Shown piece after piece: positions 22,677-33,555 of a stretch of 64,000 bases of DNA. The stretch spans positions 167,197,521-167,261,520 of the forward strand of contig NC_081406.1 of the NCBI RefSeq assembly GCF_030272615.1. The letters are read 5' to 3'. The position numbers and the translations under genes were made by a program. The stretch comes from Cryptomeria japonica (Eukaryota > Streptophyta > Pinopsida > Cupressales > Cupressaceae). The notes beneath the pieces were generated by a model. It was not told the origin of the DNA and ran no database searches. It was given only the letters and a program-made list of their open reading frames with translations. Position 1 is the stretch's first letter, and each line of letters starts with the position of its first letter.

Positions 22677-24319
22677 AGTAGGAAGGGCAAAGACGGATTC
22701 CCCTTCTAAGTACACCACCCCATGTTGAATGGACGTGTTCCTGTCACTTGTGGGCCAAGGGGTGTTGTATCACGCTCTTGGGCTTAGTTGCAGCAAATGT
22801 TCCAAGGCACCCTATTGTGCTTTCTATTGAACACATCTAGAGATTGAGAGGGAGGTGAATCAATCTTAACTAAAATTCTTACATTACTGATTAGTTATGC
22901 ATTCCGCATCAATAAACAGCAAGAACAAAGAGAAATAAAAACATAAAACCATAACACCAAATTTACATGGAAAACCCCAAAGATGAAAAGCCACAATGAG
23001 AAGAGCTACTTGGATCTACTCTCCAAATCTAGCCTCACAAGTGAAAACATGAGTACATTATATTTTTTGGGCTACAACCCAAAGGAAGATGCAACTCCTT
23101 GGTTGGCTCCAACATATCATAAAAAATAATAAATTGTGGATCAACATATCCTCCAAAGCAAGTGCAAACAATCAAGATCATGCCACCAGTGAGAACACGA
23201 GCCCTATTGGCCTAACAATAGCAAATCACCAAAAGCTATCAACATCAATCCATTGCGCTGCCGAAGAGAGCCAAAGACCATTATGCGGATCAAGATATGA
23301 GCATTGTTATCCTTTCAATGTGTCCCTATAAGCTTCTTTTGCAGCATATGAATTTTATGCACTCGCACAAGTATAGAACCCACTTAAACAAATGAAAAAA
23401 AAGCATGCCAGAATAACTGCATCATACTAACTCTTTGAAGACTTAACTATGGTGTACCAAAACGTCTAAAACTTGAGTAGAGTATACCTAAGATTTTATT
23501 GAACAAATCCTTTAAACCACATAGCCATATCTATTAGTCCAAAGGAATGCAAAGCATTATAGTTTGACCTTTGATATCCTTTCTTATACCTTGGCATAGT
23601 CTGGTAAACATTTACTTCTAACTCTTTGTGTAGAGGAAGTTACCACTTGAAACTTTAGATATAACATGTTTCCAGCTCATCCAACTTATCATCAGAACTG
23701 CAAGACAATGTCTTACAATGTGGAGAGATGCAGACCAAAGTACAATGACACTGCCTTAGAAGATACTTTGTTTTATGCCTTAGACAAATTATCTGCAACT
23801 TATATTGTGTGTGGTGTACCAAATTAACAAGATGCCACCATAGTGATCTCAAAAGCATATCAAGACAAGTGTACTAACAACCGCATCTTAGTCCTTGTCA
23901 TACACATCACTTTAGTGTTGAGTTTGTCTCCCATGTCTCCGCAAGGTTGATCTGCACGACAAAGACAACTTGCAAAGGCTATATCTGCACTAGTCCCCCC
24001 CTAGTCACGTAATAGGTTGTCAGCATCAAACATACAAGTGTATCTTGGGTTGGCATATGTAGACAACTATGAGTTGACATCAATGACAACATACAACTCT
24101 ATATGCGCAACACTTTCCTCTCCAATCTCTACAATGGTTGGTTGTAGAAGTGAACTAAAGAATGGAAGCATTTATGGGTTCATAAGGAGACATGAGTAGA
24201 GAGGGCAGAGATAGGTTCCCCTTCTAAGTAGACCACCCCTTGTTGAATGGACATGTTCCTGCCACTTGTTGTCCAAGGGGTGTTGTGTCACACCCTTGGG
24301 CTTAGTTGCGGCGAATGTT
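22677..24319. repeat. About 125-bp direct repeats flanking copia-LTR-like DNA
   Basis: Bases 22677-22803 and 24196-24319 are similar direct copies (TCCCCTTCTAAGTA, GTTGAATGGAC, CTTGGGCTTAGTTG and more). Between them, 22804-24195 carries sequence related to the copia LTR at 49028-50155, including a GAGAGGGAGGTGAATCAA word and a run ending CTCTACAATG. Confidence 0.7.
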
Positions 24320-24479
24320 GGTTATTGGAAAGAAAACTATAAATTAGATCTAAGTATGAAATGTTATTTAATTTAATTGCTTATTTACTTTAAGTTTCAA
24401 TAACTATCATATGTTTTGATTATAGAATACTATTTGTAAACAAATTTTGTTGTAGAATTGTTTCTGATGAAGGTTCAAA

Positions 24480-25990
24480 TAGGTTTTGAGGGGACTCGAA
24501 ACCCCTTACAACAGGTTTTGAAGGGACCTGAACCCATGGATTCCACACCGATCCGGAACCCAAAGAAGAACGCTATAATAGGATACGACATAGGCAAACA
24601 ACAGCCCAACCACAGCCTAATAAAAACTAAACATTGAAGAACCAGTTGTAAGATAAGAAGGCCGAAGCCAAACACTAGAGATCTCAAATAAACATGAGCA
24701 AAGGGTTTTTCTAGGCTCCCTCAACCTTAACAGTGAGTTTTAGCAAGGCTCCCATAAAATTTACCTTGAGAATAAACAACACTAAGCTCTCCATGCCCTT
24801 CAAGTTCTCCACCTCAATAGGAGAGAGAGGAAATAAGTCAGAAGAAAGGGCAACAATAGCTCCTTTACAACCAAGAAATAGGGTGCCATCAACTCCCCCA
24901 AAAGCACCTCCTGTCAGCTCCAGCAACATTCATCTCCACCTCAATAGAAGATAGATCATCTCCAACCACATCCATTTCCACCTCAATAGAAGATAGGCCC
25001 ACCTCAATAGGGAAAACCAGAGAAGACCTTAGATGCTGAAACTGAAATCCAAAGGCCAAAACCAAGATCACAAGAAGGGGTAAGACAACCAAAACCCCAA
25101 TAGGGAGTGACATCAAAAGGAATAAGCAGAGAGAAGCAGGTCCCTTCACCACAAAAATCTCAATCCAAAAAGATTTAAAAGAAGCCCACAACAAAACGAA
25201 GAAGCCCATCCAACCATATGAACCTTGCATAACCATGCGGAACCAACAAGAAAAGGCGACCACCACACAACAAGGCATAGGGCATAACCCTAAACCCTAT
25301 CCTACCCCACTCTTAAACAAAAGACTTAAAGAGCAAGATCATTGAGAAGTCCCCCACACGACTAGGACAAATAGCCAGCGAAAACCACATCTCTTGCCAA
25401 ACAAGGCTAGCACACCAAGCATATAGGAAAGAGGAGGAAAGAAACAATGTTGAACACAAAAAAGCAACCTCCACCTGTGCAAAGGGAAGGGAAAATAAGA
25501 AACCCGAAAAAACCGAGCCATAGTCACAAAGGAGAAAAGAGTCTCTCCGCAGGCATTAAGCAAGACAACCCACAACGCCATGAGCCCAAAAACACCTAGA
25601 CAATGCATATAGACAGGGCACAGGGGAGCAAAAAGACACAAAGCCCCTCCATCCAGGCAGAAACAAAAAGACCCAGAAGGGCACGCTGCTAGAAAAGACC
25701 AATGTCCATGGGAGCTGAGCAAGCAACCCCATCTCAGCACCCAAGCCTTGCAAACAAAGGAAACCTGAAAAGCCAACCAACCCACAAACCGTCGGGTAGG
25801 CATGCAAACAGAAGGGCCAGACTTGGCCCTTCTCCTCTCCAAATCTCCACCATCATCATCTGATTCGCCTTCCTCTCCATCGCTGCTAGCAACACCAGAA
25901 ACCCTGGAGCTTCAGCCTCCGTCACTACTAGCAACACCAGAAACCCTGGAGCTTCCGCCTCCACCACTCCCGCTCCTCTCCATTTTTTCT
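24480..25990 (-). other. Unidentified minus-strand-biased segment
   Basis: Several overlapping minus-strand frames lie here (up to 167 codons at 25339-25842), rich in Phe, Leu, Cys and Trp, with no motif I recognise. Short internal tandem repeats occur: an AGCAACACCAGAAACCCTGG unit of about 39 bp at 25886-25964, and a CACCTCAATAG unit near 24935-25010. It may be the 3' part of an old retroelement. I do not call a gene. Confidence 0.35.
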
Positions 25991-26730
25991 ATTTTTCTGT
26001 ATTATAATCATTGCATATACTTAATCAATATTTGACTTGGATGAATCACTGTTTAGTGATGACCATTTGATAAGTATTAGGAGATCACTGCATCCTTCAA
26101 GCGAATTTTTGTCTAGTCATAAACCTTCCAACTTCTCAGATTGCTGCATTAATGTAATCTCTTAGTCATAGCTTTGTAGAAATGTTACTTTGGGCGAAAA
26201 TCAGGTATACCCCAATTAGGGAACATTACAAAAACAATTATAAGATATGTACATAATGCAAAGGATAATGGGGCTAAAGAACTAGCCAAGGTAACAAAAT
26301 AAGAATTTCCATCAAACTTACAGTACACATTTTCCAGTTTTCTACAAATATTTACAACCCAAGCAATGTGTGCAGAATGCACCCTAAGTTTTTTACAAAA
26401 TGTTTGTCATAATATATTGACTAATGGAGATATAGAAATAAAGTGAATGGCTGTAACAATAGAAAATTGGTATGTAAAAAGAGGAACACATCCATGCAAG
26501 TTATGCAAATGGGTTACAGGTTCAAAACAGATCCCTGGACAGTTAACACAAAATATTCCCACCTCCCTGCACCTTATTATTATTAATATTATCAATTATG
26601 AATCTAATAAACAAAGAAAAATGGTCAATGTAAAAAGTATTCAGATCAGGGTAATCTAACCATAAAATTATGCAAAACATAACAAATGCAAGTGTTATGA
26701 GTTTTGATCCCATATATGGAAACCTAAAAT

Positions 26731-27198
26731 AATTCTGCAACGGAAACCCAAATTTCTTAACCATTTGGAGGCTAGAATACAGGGCGATAAATTCTGAGCA
26801 GAAAACCATGCAAATCATGATTATCTCTACTAGAAGCACAAAAAGAAAAACCAATGTTACATTGAGAAGGTAACTTTATCTCTACTAGAAGCACAAAAAG
26901 AAAAACCAATGTTACATTGAGAAGGTAACTTGTAGATTCATATATGGTGCATCAAGAATTGCTTATGCTCTAAGCATTTTGTGAGGATGTTATTCTGCAA
27001 CGGAAACCCAAATTTCTTAACCATTTGGAACCTAGAATACAGGGCAATAAATTCTGAACAGAAAACCATGTAAATCATGATTATCTCTACTAGAAGCACA
27101 AAAAGAAAAATCAATGTTACATTGAGAAGGTGAACTTGTAGATTCATATATGGTGCATCAAGAATTGCTTATGCTCTAAGCATTTTGTGAGGATGTTA
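26731..27198. repeat. About 260-bp tandem duplication with an inner 55-bp duplication
   Basis: ATTCTGCAACGGAAACCC starts near 26732 and again near 26992. Within the first copy, TTATCTCTACTAGAAGCAC is itself duplicated with a 55-bp period (26821 and 26876). Confidence 0.9.
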
Positions 27199-28889
27199 TG
27201 AAATATTTAAAGGCATCGTGGTGACCCATACGTGACTTTACCATCCTTATCTTTTATGGTAACTACATTTATTGTGCACACTGTAGAGTGGAGTTCTTCC
27301 ATGGTGCTCAATTCCCTCCCTAGATGTGTTGACACCAGTACCTTAAAGGGTGCAAGAGACCAAAAGAGTGTTGTTCAAATTGAATAAGTGGCTGGTTGGG
27401 GATGTGAGGTAAACTCAGGAATGAATTGTCCGGTAAGTGAGGTAAACTTATGAATGATTGAAAGGTACTAGACTTTTATATATTTTGCTATGTTAAGCTT
27501 TATCTAAGGGCCAGGAGAACAATAGAATTCCCTAATAATTAATCCAAAAGAAAGAAAATATATTGCCTGATTTAAATTATCTTTTTCACAATATCATAGC
27601 AATGACAAAATTGTTGTCTCGACTCTAACATAATGTTGAGCCCTAATCTATAGATCCTATGACTAATGGGAGGTTGACCAATCTGTACTTAAAAAACATA
27701 CAAGAATAAGCCTAATTTGTGACTATGGCAATGAGCCTTTTACTCCCTCTTTGAATTTTAATCATGTTAAATCTGTCTCAAAATTTCTCCTGCAAAATCT
27801 AATATTGTTGTTTTGTTTTCTAAATAAAGTTAATTCGTTTGTAAGCGCTAAAAAGTTGATGAGTTAGTATAAGTATTGGTTTCAACTTCTTACTCTAGAT
27901 TTAAGTGTTAATGTGGATCATTGCTTCAACTTCAACCAGCAATCTAGCAAATTTGAAATAAAAGGAGGTTGTAAAAAGTAAATTTAAAGGTGCAGTTGCA
28001 GGGTATCGCAAGGGATTTTGGCAATCCTCTAGGAAGGCACTGAACTGGGGGCCAGATACACAATCATATAGAGAAAATTAATTTCAGGTAGTTGCAAGGT
28101 AGCTAGTTACATATAGAGCATTAAACATGATATTTTAAACTTGTCATATCAGACAATTTAAACTGAAAAGCATGCAGCAAACTCTAATGATGTCATTCTT
28201 TTTGTAAGACATGCATGGCAATACCTAACAGAAATCATCTAACAGTACAAGGAATCGATTGCATTTGTACATCAATATAGGTTTTATTCACAAAAGCAAA
28301 TGAATATTAATGCCATAATAAACATTTCATCAGTAAGATACAAATACCTAAAAGTAAATAAAATATTTTTGTTTTTTAGTGACTTTTGACAATTTATTGT
28401 TTCATGTGAAACTTCTACTGGAATAATCTGAATAGCATTGAAGTTTACCAACATCTTCCACAAACCAGTAAACTTACATATTATGCAGTTGATTCTAAAA
28501 GACTCACATGAAAATGAAATGTTATAGTAAATCGATGAAGATGCAGGAAACAGGGTGACTAACTGTATTTGGAAAAAGGTAAAGAAGAGACAAAGTGCCA
28601 TGGAATGTAATCATTACAGGATACAAAATGCAAAGAGCGACAAGGCTGGAAATATTTTTCAAAACATGAAATCAGAATGTCTTCGGTCTATCCAGTACAC
28701 CTTTGCTAGTTGTCTCAAGCATGTGAAAAACTAGAGGCTGCAAAACTGGGAATAGGGTTTCATGGTGAGAGTAGAAAAGCCTGATTTCAGATTATTAGCT
28801 TTGCAAGCATGACATGGCATAGAATGTACTCCAAATGTGTCATCATATGTTCAATAAATGGTAATAGAAGAGTGATAGTAGCAGCAGAG

Positions 28890-29542
28890 TAATGTCCCCG
28901 ATATAAGTAAATAGTCCATTTAAATAATTTATTGTACGGCCCCGTACTTCATAATATATTTTGGGCCCCTTTTATTAATTAGTTAGTTATAAACTTTTTG
29001 GTGTCGGCCCGTTTGTAACCCTTCGGGAAACTTCCTGGAGCCCATATATATGGCCGAGTTAGTCATTGTTGTAGGTATGCGAATTTTGATATTTTGTTCT
29101 CTCCTGTGCGAATTCCTATTGGAGTTCTGGTATCCGCAATTTCGGAGGTGAAAGACCCTCCCTATTTGGTATTGCAGTTTCGGTGAGATTCACCCCTCAC
29201 CCTATTCTGTTTATTTGTACTCATTCCGGATTTGGCAAGTCTTGAATCTCATCCTTGTTTATCACTCCAGTTGCATATTTGTTAATCCGCTACATTCAGA
29301 ATTTATTGCTTACGGAAGATCAACCCTTCATCGCACATTCACTGGAGCTTACCTTCCACCATACGCCATTCCTCCACCGTACGCCCATTGTACGCCCACC
29401 GTACGCCTTACCTCCCACCGTACGCCATTCCTCCACTGTACGCCCATCGTATGTCTTACCTCCACCGTACGCCCTCACCTTCACCGTACGGTCACACCCA
29501 CACGCTCTCAATATTGTCGTACATTAGCAAGGGAACATTACA
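28890..29542. mobile_element. Solo LTR flanked by 67-bp direct duplications
   Basis: Starts TAATGTCCCCGATATAAG (the leading TG appears altered to AG) and ends GGGAACATTACA. CATATATATGG near 29045 is TATA-like. The bases immediately before it (28823-28889) and after it (29543-29609) are 67-bp copies with two differences. Unit A has this stretch only once and lacks the insertion. Confidence 0.75.
29359..29500. repeat. CCGTACGCC minisatellite in the solo LTR
   Basis: About nine variants of CCACCGTACGCC, interspersed with TTACCTC and ATTCCTC. Confidence 0.85.
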
Positions 29543-30545
29543 AATGTATTCCAAATGTGTCATCATATGTTCAATAAATGGTAATATAAGAGTGATAGTA
29601 GCAGCAGAGTAGTATATAAGAAGAAGAAGAAGAAGAAAACATGCACACAATTGATTTAGATGGGTTGAGAGTTCCAATCAGCTCTTTAACCAATAAACAC
29701 CCTCCTACAATATTGTAATTATTACCATATGAATAAAACTTTGATAAACAAAGTGAAAGAGGTCAATGCAAAAATATCAATCCAACTATAAAATAAAGCA
29801 AAAGAAAGAAATGCAACAGAGATGGGAAGAATCAATCCCTTACCTGATAACCAAAAATAATTCTACAATGGGAACTCGAAATTTCTCTGATATTGGAAAC
29901 CCACATGACTACGTGCTTGGCAAAAATCACATAGATCATGCTAAGACCTGATAAAAACAAAAATAACCAATATTATGGGGAGGCCCTGAAGAAGAACTCT
30001 ACACAAAAAAGACTATCAAAACTATCATTCAGAATTTTGAAAAATGGTTAAGAAATTTAATATAATTTTTTCAATCACCTTGTCTCCACAGGCCATCGAA
30101 ATAAGAAATCCAAAGTGACTGAGAACTTAACCTTTGTCAATGTATATCCGTTTGATGACAAGGAATAGGGGAAGACATTGTCCTTAAAAAAATGTAAAGC
30201 AAAAAAGGGACTGAGCATTCTGGAAAACTATGATAGCAAGACATGTACATAATGGAAAGGGTACGGGGGGGTCAAAGAACTAGCCAAGGTAATAGAATAA
30301 GAATTTCTCTCAAACTTACAGTACACGTTTTCCAATTTTCCTCAAATATTTGCAGCCCGAGCAATGGTGCAGAATGCACCTTAAGTGTGTTACAAAAAGT
30401 CTTTCATAATATTTCAATTGATAGAGATGCAGAAGTAAATTGAATGAGTGATAATAGAAAATTAGTATGTATGAAGAAGAATGCGTATGTGCAAGTTACA
30501 CAAATTTGTTGCAGGTTTGAATCAGATCCCTGGCCAGCTGACACA

Positions 30546-31123
30546 AATGGGTTGCAGGTTCGAAGCGAACAAAACAAGACACATATATGAAAAACATTGC
30601 GTATCTTTTCCTTCTTTGTTCTTATCCAGACCTATATATAAATCAGAGCCAAATCAGACCCGATTCTCAAGTTTTTGATTTGCAACAAACGGTAAGAATT
30701 GGTTTATATTATTTAAAAATAATCATGCAGGTTGTTGGCCAAGCGGAATTGTGTTTAGGTTAGCATCCCTAATTCATTACTACCTGTCTGCGTTTTGCTG
30801 TTTTGGGGAAAAGGTTTCGTTTTAGCGCATATTATTTCTGATGCACTTTTCTGTAACGGCTTTTGTTTTTAGCGCCAGCTCATCAATTCTCTTTCTAAAT
30901 GTTTTTAAATTGTAAATTTTTACAACAAATTCTAAATGTTTTGTTTTGGGGGCAGCTCATCCATGTTAAAAAATGATATTGGTCAAGATCAATATTTTAT
31001 GGATTGTGGAAAATTAATGTCTGCTAAAAAATATATGTTAAAATAACATCATATTAAATGGTGGGGCATTTCCACGTGTTCGGAATAAATATCTCTTAGG
31101 GGTCCATGTGGACCTACCTTGTA
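30546..31123. other. Non-coding interval
   Basis: There is a TATATATAAATC near 30630 followed by ACAAACGGTAAGAAT near 30687, which could pass for a promoter and splice donor. No downstream exon follows, so I give it no function. Confidence 0.3.
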
Positions 31124-31275
31124 AACAATGAATATTACAATTATAACATTTATTTTATTTTATATAGTTTGAAATATTATTATGCGGAGAGGCATCTACA
31201 ACAATGAATATTACAATTATAACATTTATTTTATTTTATATAGTTTGAAATATTATTATGCCGAGAGGCATCTAC
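31124..31275. repeat. 76-bp tandem duplication
   Basis: AACAATGAATATTACAATTA starts at 31124 and again at 31200. The copies differ at one site (GCGG versus GCCG). Confidence 0.95.
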
Positions 31276-31289
31276 AATGACATCAAAAT

Positions 31290-31612
31290 GTCTATAAACA
31301 AAAATTCAAGTTTGAAACAATTTGGCATGCAAATGATGGGTAAATGCATGAAATATGTCATCTTTTGGTTTTTTGTGGAGGTGTTATTTTATTACTCCAA
31401 ATAAAATAGAACCCTTGCCACTGTCTCCAACTATATGAAATTGTTACATTCAAATAATAGTGGAAGAGTGTCATACTTAAGCAACTCTATTATTATCCAT
31501 ATTTTTGAAACTCTTGTATACTACAAATATTGTTGCAATCCTCAGATTCCTTCTATTATAAGATATCTCTCGGCATAATTTACCTATATTTTTTAAATAT
31601 AGATATACTAGT
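31290..31612. mobile_element. Partial copy of the palindromic element seen at 47534-48056
   Basis: Shares GTGGAGGTGTTATTTTATTA, CTCCAAATAAAATAGAACCC, TATAAGATATCTCT and a final ACTAGT with the right half of the palindromic element. It ends about 20 bp before the Tat element begins. Confidence 0.65.
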
Positions 31613-31633
31613 TTTAATAAATATAATACATAG

Positions 31634-32338
31634 TGTTTATGGTGAAAGTGGAAACAACAATAACATTGAAAGACTAAATGAATTCAACCACAAAACCCTA
31701 GCCTAACAACAACAAAGATCCACCACAACATATGAAGATTACCTAAGACAATGCAAATCAAATGAAATCACAAAGATTATACCATCACATGTCCAATAGG
31801 GTTTGGATCTCCATTCTTCCTATCTCCATTGATCTTGTTTGATATATTTGCTCTCAAATTTTATGTGTGCACAAGAGCTTCAACAAAGAACGGAAATGTG
31901 GTTGCAAGTAGGCTTGATCGCATATGCAAGTTCGAAAGCATAGTGTAGTCGGGGAATCAACTGATTAGGGTTGATAATGAAGGAAGCATCTCCTTATATA
32001 GAAGACACTATAAGAAATGGAGGGATAAGATTGAGAGGTGTAAAAGATAAATGGTCACCTAGGATTAGAAGGTAGGTAGAAGAAATAAGAAAATAATAAT
32101 AGGGTAGGTAGTGAAGGAAGTGGGATCAATTAAATAAATAAAATATTTATTTAATTTAGGAAAAAGGATAATTTAAATAAATAAATGTATGTATTGAAAT
32201 GAGAAATAAGGCTAGAAGAAGATAAATGAATTAATTAAATAAATAAAGATTTGTTTAATTAATAGATGAATTAGGCTAAAATAATTAAATAAATAAAGAT
32301 ATTTATTTAATTAGACTGGACAATTTTAGGTGTCTACA
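31634..32338 (-). repeat. 3' LTR of the Tat element
   Basis: TGTTTATGG...GTGTCTACA on the plus strand, 705 bp. A minus-strand CTATATAAGGAG near 31991-32002 is the TATA box. The part nearest 32338 holds repeated AT palindromes of the TTAAATAAATAAA / TTTATTTAATTA type. Confidence 0.95.
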
Positions 32339-32352
32339 TTTTGCCCCTCTTT
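32339..32352 (-). promoter_or_regulatory. Polypurine tract of the Tat element
   Basis: On the minus strand AAAGAGGGGCAAAA lies directly before the 3' LTR start TGTAGACACC. Confidence 0.75.
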
Positions 32353-32859
32353 GAGATAATGCAGCTTGTCGCGTTGTTTCAAAGAAGATAATATGAACTG
32401 ATACAGAGTTGCCCCAAGATGGGAATGATATGCCCCCTTGAGAGATTGAATGAAAATGTCTAGAAAGATCACAGACAATCTCTCGATAAGAAAGACGGGG
32501 TAGAATGGACTGACCGGATAAAGTGACAGAGTCACGGGATAAAGAAGACGGACCCATGAGACTAGGGCTAGGTCTAGGGTAGTCTATAAGATAGACCACG
32601 AGGGGAAAACATCCTCATTGTCATCCACACATCCAAGAGATCAAAGTGCATAGAGAGAATAAAGTAGCAGCAGTCAGCAGTGATGACATTGGTTCACAGA
32701 TTCGATTGCGTTCGCCGATTTCAGAGGCCAGCAGATGTAGGAGAGTCGGTAAGTACCACCAAACATCCTTGTAATTTGTCCCAATAAATGTTGTCATAAA
32801 TGCATGTTAGGTAGCGCATTTAATACATTTTAGATATGTCAAGCGGGGGCAAAAAACAC

Positions 32860-33005
32860 TAAGGCGTGTCTGTGTTGGTGCCAGGTGCGTCTATGTTTGT
32901 GTCAGGCGCGTCTATAAATGCAAAGACATTTGTGTCAGATGCGAGTGCGCCTGTGTTGTTCAGGCGCGTTTATGTCGTATGGACGCGTTTATGTCTTCTA
33001 AGCCA
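32860..33005. repeat. CAGGCGCGT-type short repeats
   Basis: Five or six variants of GTGTCAGGCGCGTCTATG within 145 bp. CpG-containing words of this kind are otherwise rare in the window apart from the leader of the same element. Confidence 0.7.
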
Positions 33006-33204
33006 AATCAGCAGTTCTATGATGAACATACGTTGTCGATTGGATAAGCTGCTGAGAGGATACACTCAAGCAGGTCCTCTAGGGAAGACCAGAATAGCAA
33101 ATAGGGCTCGGATTGACAATTCTGTGATAGAACATACGTTGCCAATTAGGAAACTACTCAAGAGGATACACTCAAGCAAAGGCCCTAGGATAGGATAGAT
33201 CAAG

Positions 33205-33512
33205 GCACTTTATGATTAACAGGGAATGTGAAACATAGTACTTTGTGATGAACAGGGAGTACTAAAAAAAGTAGCACTTTGTGATGAACAAGGAGTGCAA
33301 AACGTAGTAATTTGTGATGAACAGGGAGTACTAAAAAGAACAACACTTTATGATGAACAAGGAGTGCAAAATGTAGTACTTTGTGATGAACAGGGAGTAC
33401 CACTAGGATAAAAAGCAACACTTTGTGATGAACAAGGAGTGTCATTGGGATAGAGTACCATAAGCACTTAGGATAATAAGAAACATTTTGTGATGAACAG
33501 GGGATGTCACTA
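33205..33512. repeat. Minisatellite with CTTTGTGATGAACAGGGAGT core
   Basis: About eight units of 35-45 bp, each with CACTTTGTGATGAACARGGAGT. The array ends 44 bp before the first ATG of the antisense PMD frame. Confidence 0.9.
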
Positions 33513-33555
33513 TGATTGACACAGTTGATTTGCTTGACTGCAAGAGGACCTACCT

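Larger units (their letters stand above)
21926..26230. mobile_element. LTR-type insertion with 5-bp TSD, containing nested insertions
   Basis: The segment begins TGTCATGCCCCCGG and ends GGGAACATTACA. It is flanked by AAAAC at 21921-21925 and 26231-26235, and is missing from the duplicated unit B. The left 760 bp has a TATA-like GGCTATATAACGG at about 22376-22388, consistent with an LTR. No matching second LTR is visible, so I read it as a solo LTR split by later insertions (22804-24195 and about 24480-25990). Confidence 0.65.
19478..27197. repeat. Segmental duplication, unit A (interrupted by an insertion)
   Basis: Blocks at 19478-21925 and 26236-26560 align in order with unit B at 27180-30545, at roughly 75-85 per cent identity by eye. 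The 21926-26230 insertion is absent from unit B. Unit A has two private duplications: 136 bp in tandem at 20505-20776, and about 260 bp in tandem at 26731-27198 with an inner 55-bp duplication at 26821-26930. It has no convincing gene. Confidence 0.8.
27180..30545. repeat. Segmental duplication, unit B
   Basis: Directly downstream of unit A and in the same orientation. It carries its own private insertion, an LTR at 28890-29542. No intact coding sequence is apparent. Confidence 0.8.

Noticed and set aside
25339-25842. 167-codon hydrophobic minus-strand frame
   Set aside because: No recognisable domain, several competing frames, and it lies in a nested repeat. Kept only as an unidentified segment.
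30630-30705. TATA-like box followed by a splice-donor-like GTAAG
   Set aside because: No exon or coding sequence follows within a kilobase. Likely chance in AT-rich DNA.
33205-33512. CRISPR-like regular repeats
   Set aside because: Units vary in length and sequence, spacers are short and similar, and the context is a plant retrotransposon. It is a minisatellite.
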